Positions 1 through 8,160 of a DNA stretch of 64,000 bases are shown piece by piece (within the stretch, counting starts at the first letter, position 1; every line of letters starts with the position of its first letter). The notes beneath the pieces were generated by a model. The model saw only the letters and a list, made by a program, of their open reading frames with translations, had not been told where the DNA came from and ran no database searches. Source of the stretch: Pontibacter burrus (lineage in GTDB: Bacteria > Bacteroidota > Bacteroidia > Cytophagales > Hymenobacteraceae); contig NZ_JAAGWD010000002.1 in the NCBI RefSeq assembly GCF_010686685.1, positions 372,001-436,000 on the forward strand, in the 5' to 3' direction. The translations under genes were made by a program, and so were the position numbers.

Positions 1-685
1 CAGGCACCGATTCAGGGTGCTGCACAAGTGTAGATAAAGTATGCAACATGCCAATGCGGTCTTCATCGGTTTCGCCTAAACCAATAATACCGCCCGAGCA
101 AACAGAGATACCAGCCTTGCGCACATTCTCTATAGTATCGAGACGGTCGTCGTAAGTGCGGGTTGTAATAATGTTGCTATAGTTCTCTTCTGATGTATCC
201 AGGTTGTGGTTGTAAGCATACAAGCCTGCTTCTTTCAGCTTTTCAGCCTGGTACTCGTTTACCATACCTAATGTACAGCAAACTTCAAGGCCCATTTCGT
301 TTACGCCTTTTACCATGTCCAGCACCTTATCAAAGTCGCGGTTGTCGCGTACTTCGCGCCAGGCAGCACCCATGCAGAAACGGGTAGAACCGCCATCTTT
401 GGCACGTTGCGCAGCAGCCAGAACCTGATCCTGGCTTAGCAGTTTGTGTACATCTACTCCCGTATGGAAGCGGGCAGCCTGCGGGCAATAAGAACAGTCT
501 TCGGGGCAGCCACCTGTTTTTACCGAAAGCAGGGTACAAACCTGCACTTCACCGGTTGCCTGGTGTTGCTTGTGCACATTGGCTGCTTCTACAATCAGTT
601 CAAGTATTGGCTTATAGTATATGGCTTTAATTTCGTCCAGTGTCCAGTCAGTGCGGATGTCTGCGTTATTTCCGAATTGAGTCAT
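1..685 (-). CDS. bioB: Biotin synthase, partial (C-terminal part beyond window start)
   Basis: Radical-SAM enzyme that inserts sulfur into dethiobiotin in the last step of biotin synthesis. The reading frame from an ATG at 685 stays open to the window edge, giving about 228 residues of a protein usually 320-345 long. The radical-SAM cluster motif CPEDCSYC lies near residue 60, followed by AARAKDGG-like and RFCMGAAWR stretches typical of BioB, and later by [15 protein letters not shown] and GGIIGLGE. The gene is truncated by the window, not by mutation. No other biotin gene is adjacent inside the window. Identification is firm; regulation cannot be judged. Confidence 0.95.
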   Translation of the reverse strand, partial: MTQFGNNADIRTDWTLDEIKAIYYKPILELIVEAANVHKQHQATGEVQVCTLLSVKTGGCPEDCSYCPQAARFHTGVDVHKLLSQDQVLAAAQRAKDGGSTRFCMGAAWREVRDNRDFDKVLDMVKGVNEMGLEVCCTLGMVNEYQAEKLKEAGLYAYNHNLDTSEENYSNIITTRTYDDRLDTIENVRKAGISVCSGGIIGLGETDEDRIGMLHTLSTLVQHPESVP

Positions 686-1179
686 GATAATACAGGTTTA
701 AGCTGCTAAGGTAAGCTGTAGATTCAGGAATTAAAAATGAAGAATTAGGGGTAATTTATAAGAAAATTTGCTAATAAGAGCGAGCTGCGCGGCTTTTGTG
801 CTAAATAATTTTTATCAGATGCCAAGCTTGGTGATTTTATAAGAGAATAGGTTTATAGCTGCCCATGTACCTTGTCAAAGTGCTACTTAATTAAAGAAAA
901 ACCTTTATCAAACCGAATAAAAAATTACAGTGTTGTGTGTAACCGAAGACAGGTCTAGTCATGTCAATTTGGGTATAATCTATAAACTATAGTAACGTGG
1001 TGGTAGACAGTGATTGACAAGACGCTGGGATATCTGCTTTGTGTATTACATTGTTTAAACATTGAATAAATTTCAGGTGCGAATTGAACTATAGTGAGAT
1101 ACTGAAAGTTAAGCTGGAAAATTTTAACGGCGTAAAAAGCCGCTATCGTTTTCATTGAAAGTTTAAGTAACAGTACATT
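686..1179. other. Intergenic region between bioB and T9SS cargo gene
   Basis: About 490 bases, AT-rich, lying between two divergently transcribed genes, so it should hold both promoters. I find no exact TAnnTTTG element at sensible distance from either start. Two CTATAG palindromes occur, near 985 and 1090. A 63-codon frame on the minus strand (964-1155) has no coding character and I do not call it. Confidence 0.5.
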
Positions 1180-2478
1180 ATGGTAAAACCCTCTACCCGA
1201 TTTGTTAGAATTTTGTGTGGATGCATTTTTGCACTGCTTTTTGCTTCAACAGAGGTTTTCGCTCAGGTTAGCCTGCACCCTTATTTATCAAGCTATTCCC
1301 AAAACTTTAATGGCTTACCTGCCTCCGAACATGGAACGTGGGCGCATGGTACACAGTATTTTCCTGGTTGGTACCTTTTCCGGACGGCACCCGAAACCAC
1401 GACCATTACAGCCGGTACAGGCTCTCATAATGCAGGGGGCTTGTATAGTTTTGGCTCAGCCGGAAGCACAGACAGAGCTTTAGGTTCCATTGCATCAGCC
1501 ACAAAAACCGTTGGGGAGTTTGCATGGGGTTTACTTGTACAGAATAATACAGGGCATACTATAACATCGCTAAGTATAACTTACACAGGAGAACAGTGGA
1601 GGAGTTCCCGACCAGCAAGCCCTCAGCATATGCTTTCGTTCTGGTATGCAACGGGTACGAGTGCTTCATCCTTTAATCTATCTCCCAAAACGGATACAGG
1701 CTGGAAAAACGTAAAAGAACTCGATTTTTATGGTCCGGTGTATTATGCTGCGGGCAGTGCATTGGATGGAAATAACCCAGCCAACCGAAAACAACTATCA
1801 GCAACTATAGAAGTGAATGTGCCTAACGGCCATTATGTGATGTTGCGTTGGAAGGACCTGGATGAATTTGAAAACGACCATGGCTTGGCTATAGATGACT
1901 TTAGCATGACCTGGAGAACAAATGCGCCAACAGACCCTATCCCAATGCCAGTGGAACTAGTTGAGTTTACTGCCCGCAACAGCGAACAACAGGTGCAGTT
2001 ACACTGGGCTACAGCTTCAGAAAAAGATAATAGCCACTTTATAGTTGAGCGCAGCCAGTCTGGTAAAAATTTTATAGGTATAGCCACGGTGCCAGGCAAT
2101 GGCAATACAAGTATGCGCACAAACTATAGCTTCACTGATGAACAGCCTGTCTCCGGAACACAGCATTACCGCCTGAAACAAGTAGATTACGATGGTTCTT
2201 CTACTTACTCTAAAGCAGTAGCTGTGCATGTTAAAGCACTTTCCAAAGCATTACTTTACCCAACTATAACTTCTGATGCCTTATACTTAGACCTTCCTGA
2301 AACAGCATTGTTGTTAACAATATATGATCGGATGGGTAAACGTGTGCATCAGGAAGAGCTCCCTTTCCAGGCTAGAAAACACCGCTTAAATGTAAGCCAG
2401 CTTGTGGCAGGTAACTATAGTTTGTTATTGCTGAATGGCGACGGCGAAAGGCAGGTACTACGTTTTGTAAAAAGATAG
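1180..2478 (+). CDS. Secreted protein with T9SS C-terminal sorting domain
   Basis: A 432-residue exported protein. Residues 1-29 form a signal peptide ending FAQ. The N-terminal half (about 30-255) is a beta-rich region of unknown function. The motif PVELVEFTA near residue 258 opens a fibronectin-III-like module that is very common in Bacteroidota cargo proteins and ends around 350. The last ~75 residues (LLYPT to LRFVKR) look like the type A por-secretion sorting domain, which sends proteins across the outer membrane through the type IX system and anchors or releases them. A PorU2-like sortase and a PorV-family protein are encoded at 11.2-17.4 kb. No catalytic domain is recognisable, so the substrate or role is unknown. 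Confidence 0.85.
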   Translation: MVKPSTRFVRILCGCIFALLFASTEVFAQVSLHPYLSSYSQNFNGLPASEHGTWAHGTQYFPGWYLFRTAPETTTITAGTGSHNAGGLYSFGSAGSTDRALGSIASATKTVGEFAWGLLVQNNTGHTITSLSITYTGEQWRSSRPASPQHMLSFWYATGTSASSFNLSPKTDTGWKNVKELDFYGPVYYAAGSALDGNNPANRKQLSATIEVNVPNGHYVMLRWKDLDEFENDHGLAIDDFSMTWRTNAPTDPIPMPVELVEFTARNSEQQVQLHWATASEKDNSHFIVERSQSGKNFIGIATVPGNGNTSMRTNYSFTDEQPVSGTQHYRLKQVDYDGSSTYSKAVAVHVKALSKALLYPTITSDALYLDLPETALLLTIYDRMGKRVHQEELPFQARKHRLNVSQLVAGNYSLLLLNGDGERQVLRFVKR

Positions 2479-2497
2479 TAACTGACTTGTATAAAAC

Positions 2498-2530
2498 AAA
2501 AAAGGCAGCTAACTATAGCTGCCTTTTTTT
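2498..2530. terminator. Bidirectional intrinsic terminator with CTATAG in the hairpin
   Basis: Perfect stem GGCAGCT/AGCTGCC with A-run before and T-run after. It lies between convergent genes (T9SS cargo plus, iscA minus) and can serve both. The loop and stem edge contain the palindrome CTATAG. Confidence 0.9.
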
Positions 2531-2553
2531 GCTCTGTATAAGCTGCAATATTG

Positions 2554-2880
2554 TTACACCGAGAAGCTGTCTCCGCAACCACATGTACGGCTGGCATTCG
2601 GGTTGTTAAAGAAGAAACCTTTACCATTCAGTCCGTCAGAGAAATCGAGTTCTGTGCCGGCCAGATATAAGAAGCTTTTCATGTCTACTACCACCTTAAC
2701 GCCTTTATCCTCAAATTCTTGGTCCATCGGCTTTACTTCATCATCGAAGTCGAGCTGATAGGAGAGGCCGGAACAGCCACCGCCTGCAACAGATGCACGC
2801 AAACGGAAGGTATCATCCAGCTGCGCATCCTGCTTCAGCTTAATAACTTTCTCTTTTGCTTTGTCTGATACTGTTATCAT
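2554..2880 (-). CDS. iscA: HesB/IscA-family iron-sulfur carrier
   Basis: A 108-residue A-type carrier that receives Fe-S clusters from the IscU scaffold and passes them to apoproteins. The three conserved cysteines are C36 (GGCSG) and C100/C102 (CGCG). Length and the DSFSV end match the family. It is the last gene of the iscS-iscU-unknown-iscA run on the minus strand, 12 bases after the unknown gene, and ends at the bidirectional terminator. ErpA or SufA would look similar; the isc context favours IscA. No iscR, hscAB or fdx is nearby. Confidence 0.92.
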   Translation of the reverse strand: MITVSDKAKEKVIKLKQDAQLDDTFRLRASVAGGGCSGLSYQLDFDDEVKPMDQEFEDKGVKVVVDMKSFLYLAGTELDFSDGLNGKGFFFNNPNASRTCGCGDSFSV

Positions 2881-2892
2881 AACTATAGTTCT

Positions 2893-3300
2893 TTAAGATA
2901 CCGGGTTCATTACAACACTAAAAACAGTGATAGTGTTCATGTCGCGGCCAAAGTATAATTTATCAAGCGCCTCATACATATTACGTGCCCGGAAGTAGGA
3001 GGTGTTAAGTTCCTTGTCACCACGGGCCATCCATTGCACGGTATAAGAGCTTTCCTTATCGCGGTAATTCTGCACATAGTCCAGCATTTTGCGGAGTGCA
3101 TCCACTTTGTCGTAACTGGTTTCTGTATGAAACAGGAACGACTGGTTGTGGCGCGGGTTTACCGTAATCAGGTCTAGGCGCGTTTTGTTATCAATCTGCC
3201 GGTATTCAAAAAGCAGACTGCTGCCGCCTATACCTAAGTGGCTCTCAATCTGCTTCTGAATGCGTGCACTTTCTACATGCACATCTGTTCTTGACTCCAT
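2893..3300 (-). CDS. Conserved-looking protein of unknown function in isc operon
   Basis: A 135-residue soluble protein with no signal peptide, membrane segment or cysteine. It is mixed alpha/beta with many charged residues (ESRTDVHVESARIQKQIESH at the start, then a beta-rich centre and YFRARNMYEALDKLYFGRD near the end). I do not recognise the family. It sits 12 bases downstream of iscU and 12 bases upstream of iscA, so it is almost certainly co-transcribed with them. The lack of cysteines argues against a cluster carrier; a helper or regulatory role in cluster assembly is only inference from position. Confidence 0.75.
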   Translation of the reverse strand: MESRTDVHVESARIQKQIESHLGIGGSSLLFEYRQIDNKTRLDLITVNPRHNQSFLFHTETSYDKVDALRKMLDYVQNYRDKESSYTVQWMARGDKELNTSYFRARNMYEALDKLYFGRDMNTITVFSVVMNPVS

Positions 3301-3312
3301 CGAGTCTGTGTC

Positions 3313-3726
3313 TTAGTGGTGAGACTTAGGCAGCTCAAGAGCCGGTAAACCGTTCTTTACTCTGTAGTCGTTGATGGCAGATTTAATAGCATCTTCAGCC
3401 AGAACAGAGCAGTGAATTTTAACCGGAGGCAATGCTAGTTCTTCCACAATGTCCATGTTGTCGATAGCCAGTGCTTCGTCTACAGTCTTACCTTTTAGCC
3501 ACTCAGTTGCCAGTGATGAAGAAGCGATAGCAGAACCACAACCGAAAGTCTTGAACTTCGCATCAGTGATTACTTGGTTATCATCAACTTCAATCTGAAG
3601 GCGCATTACGTCGCCGCACTCAGGCGCACCTACAAGGCCAGTACCCACGTTATTCTTCGCTTTATCAAGCGTACCAACGTTTCGTGGGTTGTTATAATGG
3701 TCGATTACTTTATCTGAATAAGCCAT
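3313..3726 (-). CDS. iscU: Fe-S cluster assembly scaffold IscU
   Basis: A 137-residue scaffold on which sulfur from IscS and iron are built into a [2Fe-2S] cluster. The ligand cysteines are C37 (PECGD), C63 (FGCGS) and C106 (KIHCS). The chaperone-recognition motif LPPVK comes just before C106, which marks it as IscU rather than SufU. Length matches the family. It lies between iscS (117 bases upstream, across a repeat) and the unknown gene. Confidence 0.96.
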   Translation of the reverse strand: MAYSDKVIDHYNNPRNVGTLDKAKNNVGTGLVGAPECGDVMRLQIEVDDNQVITDAKFKTFGCGSAIASSSLATEWLKGKTVDEALAIDNMDIVEELALPPVKIHCSVLAEDAIKSAINDYRVKNGLPALELPKSHH

Positions 3727-3730
3727 AGCT

Positions 3731-3843
3731 AATGTTAATTACGAATTATGAATTATTAATTATGAATTGAATCAGAAACTATGAACTATAGTGTTTGTTT
3801 TCGCAAGCCATTTATAATTCATAATTTCTAATTCATAATTATC
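3731..3843. repeat. Family A intergenic inverted repeat (AATTATGAATT type)
   Basis: Left side has repeated AATTATGAATT units and right side has the complementary AATTCATAATT units, separated by a spacer holding a CTATAG palindrome. The same family recurs at 29203-29300, 37695-37740 and 61408-61483. It lies inside the isc operon between iscS and iscU. Confidence 0.7.
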
Positions 3844-5058
3844 TTAGTGTTCTGCCCACTCAATTGAGTTCAGGTCGATGCCCTCTTTGAACATCTCCCA
3901 AAGCGGAGACATAGAGCGAAGTTTGGCAACTGCCTCTTTCACGTGGTCAATGGCAAAATCTACTTCCTCATCGGTAGTAAAACGGCTCAGACCGAAACGC
4001 AGCGAAGAGTGTGCCAGGTCATCGCTCAGGCCCAATGCTTTCAGCACGTAAGATGGCTCCAAAGAAGCGGAAGTACAGGCAGATCCAGAAGAAACTGCAA
4101 TATCTTTCACACCCATCATCAGGCCTTCACCTTCTACATACTTAAACGAAATATTTGATACGTGTGGTAAGCGGTGCTCTACAGAACCGTTTACATAAGA
4201 CTCTTCTATAGTTAAAAGCTCCTTTTCTAAACGGTCGCGCATGGCGGAAATACGGGCTGTATCAGCTTCCATTTCCTGCTTAGCAAGCTCAGCAGCTTTA
4301 CCCAGACCAACTATACCAGGTACGTTAAGTGTACCGGAACGCATGCCACGCTCGTGTCCGCCACCATCCATCTGGGCAGTAACTTTAACACGCGGGTTTT
4401 TACGACGCACATATAGCGCACCAACACCCTTCGGGCCATACATTTTGTGGCCAGAGAATGCCATCAGGTCAATACCATCTGCTTCCACGTCTACCGGAAT
4501 TTTACCTACTGCCTGTGTAGCGTCGGTAAAGAACAGGATGCCACGCTTTTTAGCGATAGCTGAAATCTCTTTAATAGGCTGTATTACACCAACTTCGTTG
4601 TTGGCATACATGATCGAGATAAGAATTGTCTTATCTGTAATGGCTTCTTCCAGTTGCTTCAGGTCGATTAAGCCTTTATCATTTACTGGCAGGTATGTAA
4701 CCTTACCACCAATTTTTTCGATGTGCTTGCAGGCATCCAGTACAGCTTTGTGCTCGGTGGTAGCTGTAATAATGTGGTCTCCCTTAGAAGCATACATTTC
4801 GAATACACCTTTGATAGCCAGGTTATCAGACTCTGTAGCGCCGGAAGTAAAGATGATCTCTTTTGAAGAGCAGTTAATAAGCGAAGCGATCTGCTCGCGG
4901 GCATAATCAACAGCCTCTTCTGCATGCCAGCCAAAAGCGTGGTTACGAGAAGCCGCATTACCAAACTTGTTTGTCAGGTAAGGCATCATGGCATCCAGCA
5001 CACGTGGGTCCAGTGGCGTTGTTGCGTTGTTATCTAAATATATCGGAAATGTTAGCAT
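3844..5058 (-). CDS. iscS: Cysteine desulfurase IscS
   Basis: PLP enzyme that converts cysteine to alanine and passes persulfide sulfur to IscU and other acceptors. It is 404 residues, as usual. The PLP-binding lysine is K205 ([10 protein letters not shown]) and the active-site cysteine is C328 in SSGSACTS, nearly the same positions as E. coli IscS. The substrate-loop region and the N-terminal [12 protein letters not shown] are intact. It is the first gene of the minus-strand isc run; a possible TATTTTTG -7 element lies at 5129-5136. Confidence 0.97.
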   Translation of the reverse strand: MLTFPIYLDNNATTPLDPRVLDAMMPYLTNKFGNAASRNHAFGWHAEEAVDYAREQIASLINCSSKEIIFTSGATESDNLAIKGVFEMYASKGDHIITATTEHKAVLDACKHIEKIGGKVTYLPVNDKGLIDLKQLEEAITDKTILISIMYANNEVGVIQPIKEISAIAKKRGILFFTDATQAVGKIPVDVEADGIDLMAFSGHKMYGPKGVGALYVRRKNPRVKVTAQMDGGGHERGMRSGTLNVPGIVGLGKAAELAKQEMEADTARISAMRDRLEKELLTIEESYVNGSVEHRLPHVSNISFKYVEGEGLMMGVKDIAVSSGSACTSASLEPSYVLKALGLSDDLAHSSLRFGLSRFTTDEEVDFAIDHVKEAVAKLRSMSPLWEMFKEGIDLNSIEWAEH

Positions 5059-5091
5059 AGCACTTTTATATCTCTTTTTATCTCTGAGTAC

Positions 5092-5136
5092 TTAACAGTT
5101 TACAGAAATGATTAGTTTTGATTCAGTGCAAAAATA
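5092..5136. promoter_or_regulatory. Possible divergent promoters for iscS (minus) and mce (plus)
   Basis: The 115-base gap between divergent genes holds TAGTTTTG on plus (5113-5120), a match to the Bacteroidota -7 consensus TAnnTTTG, with TTA about 18 bases upstream, and TATTTTTG on minus (5129-5136). Neither has an ideal -33 TTG at 19-20 bases, so these are candidates only. Confidence 0.4.
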
Positions 5137-5173
5137 CGAAATTTTACTTACTTAGACTAATTACAAATTCAAA

Positions 5174-5575
5174 ATGAAAAAGGTAGAACATATTGGGATA
5201 GCTGTAAAAAATTTTAGTGAAGCAAACGGCCTGTATTACAAATTGCTGGGCGCAGAACCGTATAAGACAGAGTACGTGGATTCGGAGGGAGTTAATACAT
5301 CTTTCTTTAAGGTGGGCGATACCAAGATTGAGTTACTGGAAGCTACAAATCCGGATTCTGCAATAGCCAAGTTTATAGAAAAGCGTGGCGAAGGCATCCA
5401 TCATATTGCATTTGAAGTAGAAGACATTATAGCGGAAATGGAGCGCCTGAAGCAGGAAGGATTTACATTGCTGAACGAACAACCTAAAAATGGTGCTGAT
5501 AATAAACTGGTTTGCTTTGTGCACCCCAAAAGTGCCCACGGCGTGCTGGTAGAACTAACGCAGGAGATAAAGTAA
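5174..5575 (+). CDS. mce: Methylmalonyl-CoA epimerase
   Basis: A 133-residue glyoxalase-fold metalloenzyme that interconverts the (R) and (S) forms of methylmalonyl-CoA between propionyl-CoA carboxylation and the B12-dependent mutase. Two VOC half-repeats are visible: KKVEHIGIAVKNF at the start and GIHHIAFEVEDI near residue 75. The metal ligands fit H6, the second histidine near residue 77 and E128 (VLVELTQ). The mutase genes are not in this window. It is divergent from iscS. Confidence 0.93.
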   Translation: MKKVEHIGIAVKNFSEANGLYYKLLGAEPYKTEYVDSEGVNTSFFKVGDTKIELLEATNPDSAIAKFIEKRGEGIHHIAFEVEDIIAEMERLKQEGFTLLNEQPKNGADNKLVCFVHPKSAHGVLVELTQEIK

Positions 5576-5665
5576 ATTGTTGGATTGCTGGATTGTTAAA
5601 TTGTTAACTCAACTATAGTTAAGCAATAGCAATACAGCAATTAAGCCATTTAACAATTTAACAAC
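5576..5665. repeat. Family C intergenic inverted repeat (TTGTTAAATTGTTAA type)
   Basis: The left side carries TGGATTGTTAAATTGTTAA and the right side carries the complementary TTTAACAATTTAACAA, around an AACTATAGTT palindrome. It fills the gap between mce and tsaC. It is the only copy of this type seen here. Confidence 0.6.
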
Positions 5666-5674
5666 TATAAAACT

Positions 5675-6247
5675 ATGAAAGACCTGGTAAGAGAAGTGCA
5701 GGCGGCGGAAGAAGAACTGCTGATGGGTAATGTGATTCTGTACCCGACCGATACAGTGTGGGGTATTGGCTGCGATGCGACTGATGCAAAGGCGGTAAAA
5801 AAGATTTTTAAGATCAAAGACCGTGATACGTCCAAAGCCTTGATTATACTGGTGGCCGATGAAAAAATGCTGTTGGATTACGTGGAAGATGTACCGAAAT
5901 CTTTTGCAAAACTCCTGAAAGAGCATTCGCAACCAACTACATATATCTTTCCAAAAGCAAAAAATCTGCCCGAAACCCTTATTGCAGAAGACGGTAGCAT
6001 AGCCATTCGTATCGTTAAAGATGAATTCTGCCATCGCCTGATCCGGCAGATCGACCATCCGCTTGTGTCTACATCTGCTAACCTGAGCGGCGGTAAATCA
6101 CCGGCCACATTTGCTGAGATTGATGAAGAGTTAAAGAAGCGGGTAGACCATGTAGTGCGCTGGCGACAGGATGAGGCTGAACCTGCCAAACCTTCCCGCA
6201 TTATTAAGATAAACGCTGACGGCAAAACAGAAACGATAAGAGAGTAG
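5675..6247 (+). CDS. tsaC: L-threonylcarbamoyladenylate synthase
   Basis: Makes threonylcarbamoyl-AMP from threonine, bicarbonate and ATP, the first step of the universal t6A37 tRNA modification. At 190 residues this is the short TsaC/YrdC form without the Sua5 C-terminal domain. Visible family stretches are LYPTDTVWGIGCD near residue 22, IFKIKDRDTSKAL near 48, and the nucleotide-binding STSANLSGG near 130. It stands alone between two repeat-filled gaps and is followed 280 bases later by another tRNA gene, cca. Confidence 0.93.
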   Translation: MKDLVREVQAAEEELLMGNVILYPTDTVWGIGCDATDAKAVKKIFKIKDRDTSKALIILVADEKMLLDYVEDVPKSFAKLLKEHSQPTTYIFPKAKNLPETLIAEDGSIAIRIVKDEFCHRLIRQIDHPLVSTSANLSGGKSPATFAEIDEELKKRVDHVVRWRQDEAEPAKPSRIIKINADGKTETIRE

Positions 6248-6249
6248 CT

Positions 6250-6460
6250 ATAGACAATTTGACAAAGGACTTTATGACAAAGGACTTTTTGGTATAAGAT
6301 ATTGGTGCCAAAAGAAAGCTTATAGTTTGATATTGAATTGATAGAAGTATTAAACTATAGTTTGAGAACAGGTTAATTCTCTTTTGTCCTTTGTCAATCT
6401 GTCTTTTGTCAAAAGTTAATTAAAGCTGTCTTTTGTCTAAATGTCTTTTGTCATACTAAA
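6250..6460. repeat. Family B intergenic inverted repeat (GACAAAGGAC type)
   Basis: The left arm has two GACAAAGGACTTT units. The right arm has several complementary units (TCCTTTGTC, TCTTTTGTC). A ~110-base spacer lies between them and contains a CTATAG. The same family recurs at 27711-27800 upstream of paaC. Confidence 0.65.
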
Positions 6461-6480
6461 ATGCTTTCGATATAAAGTTT

Positions 6481-6517
6481 TAATTTTGTGCCTCAGGTGT
6501 GACACAACATCTGAGGC
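6481..6517 (+). promoter_or_regulatory. -7 element and hairpin just upstream of cca
   Basis: TAATTTTG at 6481-6488 matches TAnnTTTG. It is followed at once by the inverted repeat GCCTCAG/CTGAGGC (6490-6517) and a T-rich run up to the cca ATG at 6529. The hairpin could be a leader structure, an attenuator or an operator overlapping the start of transcription. No clear -33 TTG is seen. Confidence 0.4.
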
Positions 6518-6528
6518 TTTACTTTTTA

Positions 6529-7956
6529 ATGGAAACTATAAAACTTCCGGATAATCCTGTTTTTGATGTGGTAGCTTCTGCAGCGGCAGAGCTTGGGGTA
6601 GATGCATACGTAATTGGCGGTTTTGTGCGCGACCTGGTGCTCAAAAGGCCATCTAAAGACATAGACGTGGTTTGCATTGGTGACGGAATAGCGCTGGCAG
6701 AGTTGGTTTCTGAAAAGTTGCCGCATAAGCCGAAGGTTTCTGTATTCAAGAATTTTGGTACAGCCATGCTCCGTTCCGGCGATTGGGAAGTGGAGTTTGT
6801 AGGTGCCCGCAAAGAGTCTTACCGCGAGCACTCGCGCAAACCGGAAGTAGAACAGGGCACACTGGATGATGACCTGAAACGTCGAGACTTTACGATTAAC
6901 GCACTGGGAATAAGCCTGAACAAGGAAAACTATGGCGAACTGATCGATGAGTTTGATGGCCTGAAGGACATGAAACGTAAGATTATCCGCACGCCCCTGG
7001 AGCCCGGCATTACCTTTTCTGACGATCCGCTGCGCATGATGCGCGCCATTCGTTTTGCAACCCAATTAGGGTTCGATATAGACCCTGATACATTTGATGC
7101 TATAGTTGATAATAAAGAACGCATTAAAATAGTATCGCAGGAGCGTATCACAGACGAGCTGAACAAGATCATATTGGCCAAAGTGCCTAGCTATGGTTTT
7201 AAGCTGCTGTTTACGTCCGGTTTACTGCACCTGATCTTCCCGAAAATGGTGGAGTTACAGGGCGTAGAGACTAAAAACGGCAACTCGCATAAAGATAATT
7301 TTTACCACACACTGCAGGTGCTGGATAATGTAGCCGAAGTATCAGATGATTTGTGGTTGCGCTGGGCTGCTATCCTGCACGACATTGCCAAACCGGACAC
7401 CAAACGTTACCACACAAAAGCCGGCTGGACCTTTCATGGGCACGAAGACCGTGGCGCACGCATGGTACCCAAGCTATTTAAAGACCTGAAACTGCCGCTG
7501 AACGAGCATATGAAGTTTGTGCAGAAACTGGTAAAGCTACACCTGCGCCCGATTGCTCTGGTAAAAGATACCGTTACTGATTCGGCTATCAGAAGGTTGT
7601 TGTTTGAAACCGGCGACGACATAGATGCCCTGATGAAACTATGCCGTGCTGATATTACCTCTAAAAATGACAGCAAAGTAAAGCGCTATCTGCAGAACTT
7701 TGATAAAGTTGAAAAGCGCCTGGTTGAGGTAGAAGAGAGTGATAAGTTGCGCAATTTTCAGCCTGTTATTACTGGCGAGATCATTATGGAAACCTTTGAC
7801 CTGAAACCTTCTAAAACAGTAGGGGAGTTGAAAGATATGTTAACCGATGCAGTTCTGGAAGGCAAAGTGAAAAACGAATTCGACGAAGCTTATAGTTACC
7901 TATTGCAACTCGGAGAAGAAAAAGGGCTGGCTATAGTTAAGAACATGCTTGTCTGA
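6529..7956 (+). CDS. cca: CCA tRNA nucleotidyltransferase
   Basis: Adds or repairs the 3' CCA of tRNAs. The protein is 475 residues from the ATG at 6529; an in-frame GTG at 6499 falls inside a hairpin and is less likely. The N-terminal nucleotidyltransferase core has GGFVRDLVL and the metal-binding DIDVV (about residues 30-50), then RRDFTINAL and the RRMRAIRFA-like helix (DPLRMMRAIRFA). An HD domain follows (HDIAKPDTK, about residue 285, then HGHEDRGA), giving possible phosphohydrolase activity. This is the bacterial type with HD domain. Confidence 0.94.
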   Translation: METIKLPDNPVFDVVASAAAELGVDAYVIGGFVRDLVLKRPSKDIDVVCIGDGIALAELVSEKLPHKPKVSVFKNFGTAMLRSGDWEVEFVGARKESYREHSRKPEVEQGTLDDDLKRRDFTINALGISLNKENYGELIDEFDGLKDMKRKIIRTPLEPGITFSDDPLRMMRAIRFATQLGFDIDPDTFDAIVDNKERIKIVSQERITDELNKIILAKVPSYGFKLLFTSGLLHLIFPKMVELQGVETKNGNSHKDNFYHTLQVLDNVAEVSDDLWLRWAAILHDIAKPDTKRYHTKAGWTFHGHEDRGARMVPKLFKDLKLPLNEHMKFVQKLVKLHLRPIALVKDTVTDSAIRRLLFETGDDIDALMKLCRADITSKNDSKVKRYLQNFDKVEKRLVEVEESDKLRNFQPVITGEIIMETFDLKPSKTVGELKDMLTDAVLEGKVKNEFDEAYSYLLQLGEEKGLAIVKNMLV

Positions 7957-7962
7957 AAAGAA

Positions 7963-8006
7963 AATCTGCTTAAACCCCCTTATGTAAATAAGAGGGCCTG
8001 CAGATT
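7963..8006 (+). other. Structured hairpin downstream of cca
   Basis: Outer stem AATCTGC/GCAGATT encloses an inner CCCTTA/TAAGAGGG-type stem with a bulge. It starts 7 bases after the cca stop. It is not followed by a T-run, so it is unlikely to be the terminator and may be a 3'-end structure or part of a small RNA. Confidence 0.4.
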
Positions 8007-8098
8007 CATCAAACAACTAAACAAAGGGTGTTGCACATTAAACGCGCAACGCAATACTTAAAATATATAGTTTTATTTTGTGCTAACTTTTGGCAGGA

Positions 8099-8137
8099 GC
8101 GGGCTAATCTTCTACAGATTAGCCCGCTTTGATTTTT
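8099..8137 (+). terminator. Strong intrinsic terminator (plus strand)
   Basis: Perfect 11-bp stem GCGGGCTAATC/GATTAGCCCGC with a 7-base loop, then TTTGATTTTT. The T-tract is only on plus, so it ends plus transcription, either of cca 140 bases upstream or of a small transcript within 8006-8098. Confidence 0.85.
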
Positions 8138-8160
8138 AGGGTGATTAGCTATAGTTCAGG

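Noticed and set aside
964..1155. 63-codon open frame in the bioB upstream gap
   Set aside because: No ribosome binding site or protein-like pattern; it would occupy the promoter region of two genes.
4241..4906. 221-codon open frame on plus strand opposite iscS
   Set aside because: It lies fully antisense to the strongly conserved iscS and its translation is low-complexity (S/A/P/R-rich) without any recognisable motif.
6499..6531. GTG start for cca 10 codons upstream
   Set aside because: The codons lie in a hairpin right after a -7 element; the ATG at 6529 gives the normal N-terminus.
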